A program made the position numbers and the translations under genes. The notes under the pieces were generated by a model. That model did not search any database. It was not told where the DNA came from and saw only the letters and a program-made list of their open reading frames with translations. DNA of 5,949 nt from Candidatus Omnitrophota bacterium (lineage in GTDB: Bacteria; Omnitrophota; Gorgyraeia; Gygaellales; Profunditerraquicolaceae). Every line of letters starts with the position of its first letter. Position 1 is the first letter of the stretch. Below are positions 1-5,607 of the stretch, piece by piece. The stretch lies in NCBI GenBank assembly GCA_028717985.1, contig JAQUMS010000095.1, forward strand, positions 1-5,949. The letters are read 5' to 3'.

Positions 1-83
1 AACGGTATCTCAACACCGCCGATAATCAGTTTTCTTCCCCTGACTAATTTATGAATGTCGTATCCAATACCGATTTTATACAT
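1..83 (-). CDS. ispF: IspF, 2-C-methyl-D-erythritol 2,4-cyclodiphosphate synthase (5' fragment)
   Basis: Only the first 27 codons plus two bases lie in the window; the gene runs off the left edge. The peptide begins MYKIGIGYDIHKL and continues VRGRKLIIGGVEIP, the conserved IspF N-terminus. Asp9 and His11 of the G-Y-D-I-H motif correspond to the active-site metal ligands (D8 and H10 in E. coli IspF). Family knowledge: IspF cyclises CDP-methylerythritol 2-phosphate to MEcPP with release of CMP, in the cytosolic MEP pathway of isoprenoid synthesis. The ATG at 83-81 is chosen because the family starts right at this M-x-I-G motif; a weak AGG lies 7 bases upstream. It follows ispD on the same strand, as a separate gene rather than an IspDF fusion, but is split from it by a 106-base spacer holding heptad repeats. 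Identity is sure; completeness cannot be judged. Confidence 0.93.
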   Translation of the reverse strand, partial: MYKIGIGYDIHKLVRGRKLIIGGVEIP

Positions 84-102
84 GCTCTTACCTACCGGTA
101 GA

Positions 103-192
103 ATAGCTTTTAGCTCATGGGTCGTAGGTCATAGGTCTTAGTCAGTACTAAAAGCTATCCCCTATGAGCTATCACCTATAAGCTATGACCTA
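103..192. repeat. Heptad-based imperfect inverted repeat, copy 1 (ispD-ispF spacer)
   Basis: Nearly the whole ispD-ispF spacer is built from degenerate 7-base units. On the plus strand the left half reads gctcatg / ggtcgta / ggtcata / ggtctta; the right half (about 155-191) is made of units such as gagctat, cacctat, aagctat and gacctat, which are the reverse complement of the same theme. Arms 111-141 and 155-185 match at 23 of 31 positions as an inverted repeat. An alternative, perfect 11-base inverted repeat pairs 103-113 with 148-158. Transcribed leftward it could fold into a long hairpin directly after ispD. The ispD stop codon TAG (192-190) lies inside the outermost heptad. There is no clear U-tract after the stem, so I do not call it a rho-independent terminator. 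No gene is visible in the spacer. Confidence 0.85.
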
Positions 193-891
193 TCTATTGA
201 GTTTCTTCGCGATCGCTTCGCCCACAATCAAGTCTTCCGGCGTCGTAATCTTAATATTATTATACGATCCCCGCACGATGCGCACCGGATATCCCAGTTT
301 TTCAACCATCATTGCATCATCAGTCACGTCTGAATCGCCGAATGCGGCGAAAGCCTCAAGGATTATTTTTTTCTTGAAAACTTGAGGGGTCTGTATCTCC
401 CAGAGGTTTTCTCTTGGCAGTGTTTTCACGACAATACTGACGCCGGGGTTACGTTTCGATACGAGAACCTGCTTTATAGTCGATTTAACCGGCACTCCGG
501 TCACCGCCGCCCCGGATTTCAACGCTTCTCTCACTGTTTCAGTAATGCATTTATTTTCAATAAAAGGACGGGCTGAATCGTGAATCAACACACTGTCAGC
601 AGATGGGTCAAGCATCGACAATCCATTAAATACGGAATCCTGCCGGCGGATACCGCCCTCAATGACACCCTTGACCTTATCTATCCCTAAACGTTTAATA
701 AGCGAACAGACTTTTTTTTTATTGTCCGGGTGAACAACAACAATAAGAGCGGAAATATCCGGATGACTGTTTAAGGTTTCCAGAGAATATTGTATCAGCG
801 GTTTTTTATTAAGTAAAACAAGCGGTTTGGAAACGCCTGTTTTCAATCGCAATCCTTGCCCAGCAGCCAGCAGTATAGCCGTAACCGACAT
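190..891 (-). CDS. ispD: IspD, 2-C-methyl-D-erythritol 4-phosphate cytidylyltransferase
   Basis: The product is 233 aa, the usual length for IspD. It transfers CMP from CTP to MEP, giving CDP-ME, in the cytosolic MEP isoprenoid pathway. Visible motifs: the N-terminal nucleotide-binding loop LLAAGQGLRL with Arg15 and, a few residues on, Lys22 in SKPL; GGIRRQDSVFNGL near residue 80; HDSARPF near 104; the TPQVF segment near 168; TDDAMMVEKLG; and the C-terminal NIKITTPEDL. All match the IspD/GT-A cytidylyltransferase family. The usual V-K-D-T-I-K segment reads V-K-S-T-I-K, a mild variation. I prefer the ATG at 891-889 over a TTG one codon upstream because an AGAAGG ribosome site sits 5 bases before it, touching the stop of the PIN-TRAM gene 14 bases away; the two are probably cotranscribed. 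The stop TAG lies in a heptad of the downstream repeat. A run of nine A in the coding strand (720-712) encodes the KKK at about residue 58. Confidence 0.96.
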   Translation of the reverse strand: MSVTAILLAAGQGLRLKTGVSKPLVLLNKKPLIQYSLETLNSHPDISALIVVVHPDNKKKVCSLIKRLGIDKVKGVIEGGIRRQDSVFNGLSMLDPSADSVLIHDSARPFIENKCITETVREALKSGAAVTGVPVKSTIKQVLVSKRNPGVSIVVKTLPRENLWEIQTPQVFKKKIILEAFAAFGDSDVTDDAMMVEKLGYPVRIVRGSYNNIKITTPEDLIVGEAIAKKLNR

Positions 892-905
892 CAAAACCTT
901 CTCTT

Positions 906-1889
906 TTATTGCTTTGCCAATTTGGTAAAAATCATTCTGCCCGCCTGGGTCTGAATCACGGAAGTTACCGAAACTTTCACTTCCTGCCCGAGAAATCTGC
1001 GGCCGTCTTCAACCACGACCATCGTGCCGTCTTCCAGATACCCTATCGCCTGGTTATATTCTTTACCTTCCTTAAGCAGCCGTATCTGCATCTCTTCACC
1101 GGGGAAAAGAACCGGTTTTAACGCGTTCGCGAGTTCATTTATGTTTAAAACTTTAATCCCCTGGATCGTAGCGACTCTATTAAGATTAAAATCAACGGTT
1201 AAAATTTTCGCCTCCAGCAGTTTAGCAAGTTTAACCAGTTTCGCGTCAACTTCCGGGACTTCAGGAAACTCCTCTTCGTGAAGAGAAATATTGATACCCA
1301 TTTCTTTCTGCATAACATTCAAAATTTCCAATCCCCGGCGGCCTCTCTGCCTTTTAAGAGGATCGACCGAATCGGCAATCAACTGAAGTTCTTTCAGAAC
1401 AAAACGGGGAATAGCTATTTTTCCTTCAAGAAATTTAGTTTTAAGAATATCCGTGATGCGGCCGTCGATAATAACACTGGTATCAAGAAGGATCATCTCT
1501 TCCTGTTGGTCAAGCCGCCGCAGTCTCACGTAAGGAATAATCAAATTAAACTCATCTTTCCCCCGTAAGCCGATCGACATGCCTAAATAACATAATACTA
1601 TCGTGAAACAAATACTAATGACCGAGAGTGTATCCGAGGGTATCTGGCTGAGGCTAAAAGCTTCTGTGACAAATTTCGACATAATCATACCGAGGATTAA
1701 ACCAAATACCGCGCTGGAAAGCCCGCGGATAGAAACACGGCGCATCCCCGTTTCTATAAAAATAAAAAGAGAACTCGCCGTAAGGCCGATCAAAAGTCCC
1801 CAAATATACATTCCCCGGGGAGCCATAATTGAATACCCGACAGCCATACTGCTCACCACAAAAAGAATACGCAACATTAATAGATTCAT
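906..1889 (-). CDS. Membrane-anchored PIN-TRAM domain protein (YacL family, putative ribonuclease)
   Basis: The 327-aa product has an N-terminal membrane part with about four hydrophobic segments (roughly residues 4-23, 28-47, 57-77 and 87-107), then a cytoplasmic PIN domain (about 131-255) and a C-terminal TRAM domain (about 262-325). PIN acidic residues visible: Asp136 in LLDTSVIIDGRI, Glu167 in FVLKEL, Asp215 in EVDAKL and Asp233 in TVDFNLNR, the set expected of an Mg-dependent nuclease. The TRAM part carries GYLEDGTMVVVEDG and the hallmark VTSVIQTQAGRMIF ending. Family knowledge: this is the YacL/PilT-ATPase-N type found next to radA and ispD in Firmicutes and many other phyla; TRAM is an RNA-binding fold; the physiological substrate is not well established. 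The ATG at 1889 has an ideal AGGAGGT site. It is split from radA by 114 bases of mostly repeats, so it may begin a new transcript with ispD. Confidence 0.92.
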   Translation of the reverse strand: MNLLMLRILFVVSSMAVGYSIMAPRGMYIWGLLIGLTASSLFIFIETGMRRVSIRGLSSAVFGLILGMIMSKFVTEAFSLSQIPSDTLSVISICFTIVLCYLGMSIGLRGKDEFNLIIPYVRLRRLDQQEEMILLDTSVIIDGRITDILKTKFLEGKIAIPRFVLKELQLIADSVDPLKRQRGRRGLEILNVMQKEMGINISLHEEEFPEVPEVDAKLVKLAKLLEAKILTVDFNLNRVATIQGIKVLNINELANALKPVLFPGEEMQIRLLKEGKEYNQAIGYLEDGTMVVVEDGRRFLGQEVKVSVTSVIQTQAGRMIFTKLAKQ

Positions 1890-1896
1890 AGATAAT

Positions 1897-1903
1897 ACCT
1901 CCT
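1897..1903 (-). promoter_or_regulatory. Strong Shine-Dalgarno site of the PIN-TRAM gene
   Basis: The minus strand reads AGGAGGT at 1903-1897, 7 bases before the ATG at 1889-1887. It is the most consensus-like ribosome site in the window and decides this start. Unlike the sites of the tightly packed genes, it must recruit ribosomes on its own after a 114-base spacer, which agrees with initiation here being independent of radA translation. Confidence 0.85.
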
Positions 1904-1927
1904 GTTAGTATGAATAATACCTTTTTA

Positions 1928-2011
1928 GGTCATAGCTCATGGGTCATAGATCATAGGTCAAGAAAAAATAATTTTACTTTTACTAAGAGCTATGAGCAAT
2001 AAGCTATGAGC
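1928..2011. repeat. Heptad-based imperfect inverted repeat, copy 2 (radA to PIN-TRAM spacer)
   Basis: Arms 1928-1957 and 1982-2011 match at 23 of 30 positions as an inverted repeat, around a 24-base AT-rich middle (1958-1981). On the plus strand the left arm consists of 7-base units ggtcata / gctcatg / ggtcata / gatcata / ggtcaag; the right arm has gagctat / gagcaat / aagctat / gagctca. Positions 1933-1959 match positions 111-137 of the ispD-ispF spacer at 25 of 27 bases in the same orientation, so the two spacers hold copies of one element. The right arm overlaps the end of radA: the radA stop TAG (2006-2004) and the preceding two codons lie inside it. Leftward RNA could fold into a long imperfect stem-loop. 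The remainder of the spacer (1890-1927) holds only the ribosome site of the next gene. Confidence 0.86.
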
Positions 2012-3401
2012 TCAATGATTTTTTAGATACTAAAAGATCGATTGCTTCCTGAAGAAACAATACCGGAGAAAGAATAATAGAATATTTCTTATCCAACTCA
2101 AATCCTCGGGAATTATTTTTCGGTAAAACACAGTTTTTAAAGCCGAGGCGGGCCGCCTCATTCACACGCAACGAAATTTGCGAAATACCGCGCACTTCTC
2201 CTCCAAGCCCTGTTTCTCCGATTATCACGGTATCAAAAGCAACACATTTATTTAAAAATGCCGACGCTACGGCAACCGCAACCGCCAAATCAGCGGACGG
2301 ATCTTCTATTTTTATTCCACCTACAACATTAAGGAAAATATCCTCTGATTCCAAAGCCAACCCAAGCCGTTTTTCCAGGACCGCAACGAGCATTACCAAG
2401 CGGTTATAATCAAACCCTTCGCTTTTTCTTTGCGCATTCCCGAAATTCGCCCTGCTTACTAAGGCTTGAATTTCAACCAGCAAAGGCCTGCTGCCCTCCA
2501 CGATAGACGTAACCACAGATCCTGTCACGTTTTTAGGGCGCTCGGATAATAAAATTTCCGAGGGATTTTTAACTTCAGTAAGACCTCCGGTTGCCATTTC
2601 AAAAACACCGATTTCGTTCGTGGATCCGAACCTGTTCTTCACCGCGCGAAGGATCCTGTAGACGGTAAAACGGTCCCCTTCAAAATACAAAACGGTATCC
2701 ACGATATGTTCCAGGACGCGCGGGCCGGCGATAGTCCCTTCTTTCGTGACGTGGCCGATAATAAAAACCGTGGTCCCGGTTGTTTTCGCCAGCTGGGTCA
2801 GAATACCGGCGCATTCCCTGACCTGGCTCACACTTCCGGCGGAAGACGTAATCGCCGGATGATAAAGCACCTGAATTGAATCGATAATTACCAGCTTCGG
2901 CTTAAGTTTTTTTATGTATTCAACTATCCGAAGGACGTCCGTCTGGTTAACAATATACAGAGTGTCCGCCTTGACACCCTTACCCAAACGCTGAGCGCGT
3001 AATTTTGTCTGTGTGGTTGACTCCTCCCCGCTTACATATAAAACCGTATGCCCTTGAGAAGTCAACTGGTTCGATACTTCAAGAGAAATTGTCGATTTTC
3101 CTATTCCCGGATCCCCGCCGATGAGAACAACCGACCCTTCCACAATACCGCCGCCCAAAACACGGTCAAATTCCCCGATACCGGTTTTTATCCGGGCGTT
3201 CTCATTAACAACCACATCCTTCAGAAGAACCGGCTCTTCGTTATAATAATGAACCCTGCGCTCATTTTCATCCGCAGGTGGAGGCGGAGCGAAATTCTCC
3301 TCTACAAAGGAATTCCAGGTGCTGCAATCAGGGCATTTTCCAAGCCACCGGGGAGACTGAAAACCGCAATGCTGGCAGGTAAATATGGTTTTTGTCTTCA
3401 T
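2004..3401 (-). CDS. radA: RadA, DNA recombination/repair helicase-like ATPase
   Basis: The 465-aa product has the standard RadA length and order. An N-terminal C4 zinc finger has Cys9, Cys12, Cys23 and Cys26. A Pro-rich linker (about 38-42) leads to a RecA-like ATPase core with Walker A GGDPGIGKST at 95-104 and Walker B VIIDSIQ at about 171-177. The RadA signature KNRFG is at 255-259. A C-terminal Lon-protease-like domain (about 280-460) contains DPSADLAVAVAVAS at 357-370. Family knowledge: RadA (Sms) promotes branch migration and processing of recombination intermediates in the cytosol; the Lon-like domain is a structural/DNA-binding module and not an active protease. The ATG at 3401 overlaps the mlaD stop as ATGA, and the upstream ribosome site is weak, so translation is likely coupled to mlaD. 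The last codons and TAG stop sit inside the heptad repeat. Confidence 0.97.
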   Translation of the reverse strand: MKTKTIFTCQHCGFQSPRWLGKCPDCSTWNSFVEENFAPPPPADENERRVHYYNEEPVLLKDVVVNENARIKTGIGEFDRVLGGGIVEGSVVLIGGDPGIGKSTISLEVSNQLTSQGHTVLYVSGEESTTQTKLRAQRLGKGVKADTLYIVNQTDVLRIVEYIKKLKPKLVIIDSIQVLYHPAITSSAGSVSQVRECAGILTQLAKTTGTTVFIIGHVTKEGTIAGPRVLEHIVDTVLYFEGDRFTVYRILRAVKNRFGSTNEIGVFEMATGGLTEVKNPSEILLSERPKNVTGSVVTSIVEGSRPLLVEIQALVSRANFGNAQRKSEGFDYNRLVMLVAVLEKRLGLALESEDIFLNVVGGIKIEDPSADLAVAVAVASAFLNKCVAFDTVIIGETGLGGEVRGISQISLRVNEAARLGFKNCVLPKNNSRGFELDKKYSIILSPVLFLQEAIDLLVSKKSLSS

Positions 3402-4027
3402 TTACTTTTCGAAACAGGCTTTTCTTTACCCTTGAAAAACAGCTTCCAGGGATGAAGCTTGATATCAGACACAAGATCTTCCAATTCTTTATACAACGCG
3501 TCATCATAAAAAAGCCTGCCTATAGTGCCCTCGCCGTTTTTAATTTTTGCGAGAGTATCCCTGAATTCAAGAGCGATATTCCGCGCCATTTCCCCGACCT
3601 CTTCCATGGCAACAGGGTCTTTTCCTGCAATCGAGCCGTTCGGCGGAATAAAATTAGCATAATCCGAACCCGGGATTATTTCGATATATTTTTCTCCTAA
3701 AAGACCCAGAGTATTCACCCAGATCTTTGAATCAGCCGGGATTTTCAATTGGCGCTCAATCAAACATCCCACTTTAATCTTAGTTTTATTCTCTTCGGGA
3801 ATGAACATAAAATCAAGGGCCTTAACTTCACCCACGTCAACTCCGGCAAACCTGACCGGAGCGCCTATTTTAATGCCGTTCACAAAATTAAAAACACAGT
3901 TAACCTTATACCTGACTCCCAGCGATTTAAAATCCCCGATAAGCAGAATAAACGCCGTCAGGATAATGATCCCGAATAAAACAAAAAGCCCCAGTTTAAA
4001 TTCAAGTTTTGTTTTGCCGAATTCCAT
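3398..4027 (-). CDS. mlaD: MCE-domain lipid-binding protein of an Mla-type ABC transporter (MlaD-like)
   Basis: The 209-aa product has a short cytoplasmic start, one N-terminal membrane anchor (about residues 11-31) and a single MCE domain (about 38-118) with the typical GAPVRFAGVDVGEV at 55-68 and LGLLGEKYIEIIPG at 107-120. A periplasmic helical tail follows, with GEGTIGRLFYDD and a HPWKLFF segment, the variant of the N-P-W motif common at the end of short MCE proteins, and a Lys-rich end. Family knowledge: MlaD-type proteins form hexameric rings on the MlaE2F2 core and shuttle phospholipid between the inner and outer membranes; the exact lipid and direction here are inferred. The start ATG at 4027 has a G-rich AAGGGGGGA site that overlaps the mlaF stop, and the gap to mlaF is 10 bases. 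The stop overlaps radA by 4 bases. Confidence 0.92.
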   Translation of the reverse strand: MEFGKTKLEFKLGLFVLFGIIILTAFILLIGDFKSLGVRYKVNCVFNFVNGIKIGAPVRFAGVDVGEVKALDFMFIPEENKTKIKVGCLIERQLKIPADSKIWVNTLGLLGEKYIEIIPGSDYANFIPPNGSIAGKDPVAMEEVGEMARNIALEFRDTLAKIKNGEGTIGRLFYDDALYKELEDLVSDIKLHPWKLFFKGKEKPVSKSK

Positions 4028-4030
4028 CGA

Positions 4031-4039
4031 TCCCCCCTT
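4031..4039 (-). promoter_or_regulatory. G-rich ribosome binding site of the MCE gene, overlapping the mlaF stop
   Basis: The minus strand reads AAGGGGGGA at 4039-4031, three bases before the ATG at 4027-4025. Its first two bases are the last two of the mlaF stop codon TAA (4040-4038). The run of six G can pair with anti-SD in more than one register. The overlap suggests that mlaF termination and mlaD initiation are coupled. Confidence 0.7.
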
Positions 4040-4805
4040 ATAATGTACGTTTAATATCGTCTGTTATCGGCCCCTGTGCCAGGCCGTTAATAAACTGATG
4101 CACAAACGGGTTGCCTGAATTCTGGATTTCCTCGGGAGAGCCTTCCGCGATAAGTTTTCCCTGGTAAAGCATTCCAATCCTATCCGCGATTTTATACGCG
4201 CTTTTCATATCATGGGTCACGACAATCGACGTGACCCGTAATTTATCGTGAAGACCCCGGATCAAATCATTGATCGCGTCGGCGGTAATAGGATCAACTC
4301 CGGTCGTAGGTTCATCATACAGGATAATATCCGGATTTGTGCATATAGCACGGGCAAGAGCGACGCGTTTCCGCATGCCCCCGCTTAATTCCGAGGGGGT
4401 AAGTTCCTGTATCCCGCTCAAGCCGACAAGTTTCAGGGATTCTTCCACTCGCCCGTGTATCTGGTCTTTGGTCAAAGAAGAATATTCAATAAGGCTAAAA
4501 CCCACATTCTCACCTACCGTCAAAGAATCAAATAGTGCCCCTCCCTGAAAGACCATCCCCATCTTCATGCGCAGGCTGTTCATATCGGCATCGGGCATGG
4601 AAAGAATACTCTTCCCGTCCACGAAAATTTCCCCGGCCTCAGGCTTAAGCAGACCCTCGATGTGTTTCAATAACACGCTTTTGCCGCATCCGGACCGGCC
4701 GATCACAACAAAAGTCGAGCCGCGTTTAACATGCAGAGTAAGGTCATCCAGTACCTTATGCGATTCAAACGATTTTGAAATATTGCGCAATTCGATCATA
4801 TCCAT
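4038..4805 (-). CDS. mlaF: MlaF-type ABC transporter ATP-binding protein
   Basis: The 255-aa product is a complete ABC ATPase: Walker A GRSGCGKS at 36-43, Q-loop Gln87 in VFQGGALFDSLTV, signature LSGGMRKRVALAR at 140-152, Walker B IILYDEPTTGVDP at about 160-172 with catalytic Glu165, and switch His198 in VVTHDM. The GGALFDSLTV stretch after the Q-loop and the signature with MRKR are typical of the Mla/Ttg2A subfamily. The C-terminus NPFVHQFINGLAQGPI matches the MlaF tail that contacts the partner subunit. It powers lipid movement by MlaE and the MCE protein at the inner membrane. The ATG at 4805 is preceded by AGAGG at 7 bases (4817-4813); a second in-frame ATG two codons on is less well placed. 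The gap to mlaE is 12 bases and to mlaD 10 bases, so it lies in the middle of one operon. Confidence 0.95.
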   Translation of the reverse strand: MDMIELRNISKSFESHKVLDDLTLHVKRGSTFVVIGRSGCGKSVLLKHIEGLLKPEAGEIFVDGKSILSMPDADMNSLRMKMGMVFQGGALFDSLTVGENVGFSLIEYSSLTKDQIHGRVEESLKLVGLSGIQELTPSELSGGMRKRVALARAICTNPDIILYDEPTTGVDPITADAINDLIRGLHDKLRVTSIVVTHDMKSAYKIADRIGMLYQGKLIAEGSPEEIQNSGNPFVHQFINGLAQGPITDDIKRTL

Positions 4806-4817
4806 TGTGCAACCTCT

Positions 4818-5603
4818 TTACGGAAAAATAAAATAAAAGAAAGCGGTAAAGAAACAATCAAAAGCGATAATAAGAATAAAAGAATTAACAACGCTGTGGC
4901 GCGTTGCGCGGCCCACGCCTTCAGCCCCACCCTGGACATTAAATCCTTCGTAACAACTCACAAAAGCTATGATCATCCCAAAAAATACCGTTTTTGCCAA
5001 TCCGGTAAAAAGATCCTTGAACAAAAGAGTATTAAAGGTAATATGCGTATACATTCCTGAACTAATGGATAATTTATTCACGCAGATCAACCATCCGCCG
5101 AATATGCCGATGGCATCTGCGTACAATGTCAAAAGAGGAAGCATAATACTTAAGGCCAAAAATCGAGGGACAACAAGGTATTTCACAGGATTAGCGGCAA
5201 GAGTTTCCAAGGCGTCTATTTGTTCGGTAACATTCATAGAGCCCAACTCCGCTGTTATCGCCGCGCCTACGCGCCCGGCTACAACCAGCGCCGTTATAAT
5301 CGGCCCCAATTCCCTTACAATGGAAACCGCCACAATACTGGCAATATACATCTCAGAACCAAGCCGCTGCATTTGATACGCGGTCTGCAAAGCCAGAATT
5401 ACACCGATGAAAAACGCCACCATGGAAACAATAGGAAGGCTGTCCACTCCAACTTTACGGCATTGTTCAATAAAAGGCTTTTCTTTAAACGGGGGTTTAA
5501 ACGTAAGATAAAAAGCTTCCAGCGCGAGTTTATTAATCCCCCCCGTGAAGTAAAAAAAAGATGCCGTTTTTTTCCCGAGAAAAAGAATGGCTTTTTTTAT
5601 CAT
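4818..5603 (-). CDS. mlaE: MlaE-type ABC transporter permease
   Basis: The 261-aa product belongs to the MlaE (DUF140) permease family. Hydrophobic segments lie at about residues 53-75, 86-110, 144-176, 195-207 and 238-260. The family hallmark block (about 113-147) is present: GAAITAELGSM followed by EQIDALE, with conserved acidic residues. A CYEGF motif is at about 207-211, followed by the conserved GGAEGVGRAT loop. MlaE dimers form the transmembrane core that works with MlaF and the MCE ring in lipid transport between membranes. Start choice: the ATG at 5603-5601 lies 4 bases after the clpC stop with a GAGAG close upstream; an in-frame TTG at 5615-5613 would add four residues (265 aa) and overlap clpC by 8 bases. 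Either start leaves the gene tightly coupled to clpC. The stop TAA adjoins the ribosome site of mlaF. Confidence 0.94.
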   Translation of the reverse strand: MIKKAILFLGKKTASFFYFTGGINKLALEAFYLTFKPPFKEKPFIEQCRKVGVDSLPIVSMVAFFIGVILALQTAYQMQRLGSEMYIASIVAVSIVRELGPIITALVVAGRVGAAITAELGSMNVTEQIDALETLAANPVKYLVVPRFLALSIMLPLLTLYADAIGIFGGWLICVNKLSISSGMYTHITFNTLLFKDLFTGLAKTVFFGMIIAFVSCYEGFNVQGGAEGVGRATRHSVVNSFILIIAFDCFFTAFFYFIFP

Positions 5604-5607
5604 ACTC

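Noticed and set aside
103..192. Rho-independent terminator after ispD.
   Set aside because: The stem is long but imperfect and AT-rich, and no U-tract follows it in the leftward direction. It may affect RNA ends but does not fit the classical terminator.
103..192. CRISPR array or tandem-repeat minisatellite.
   Set aside because: The units are only 7 bases, degenerate, contiguous without spacers, and switch orientation half-way; there are no cas genes.
909..1908. Plus-strand open frames opposite the PIN-TRAM gene (for example 1278-1568 and 1603-1908).
   Set aside because: They are antisense to a well-conserved gene, have no recognisable domains or good ribosome sites, and their length is explained by the codon use of the real gene.
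1929..1961. Possible promoter before the PIN-TRAM gene: TTGACC on the minus strand at 1961-1956, and a TATTAT at 1919-1914.
   Set aside because: TTGACC has no good -10 at 16-18 bases (only repeat units such as GAGCTA), and TATTAT has no -35 at the right distance. The TATGA-like words come from the heptads themselves, so the match is not independent evidence.
2004..3401. Active Lon-type protease in the radA product.
   Set aside because: The C-terminal domain is the RadA Lon-like fold; no convincing Ser-Lys catalytic pair is visible, and the family is known for lacking protease activity.
3048..3700. Plus-strand open frames opposite radA and mlaD.
   Set aside because: Compositionally odd peptides antisense to confidently identified genes; no start signals or family resemblance.
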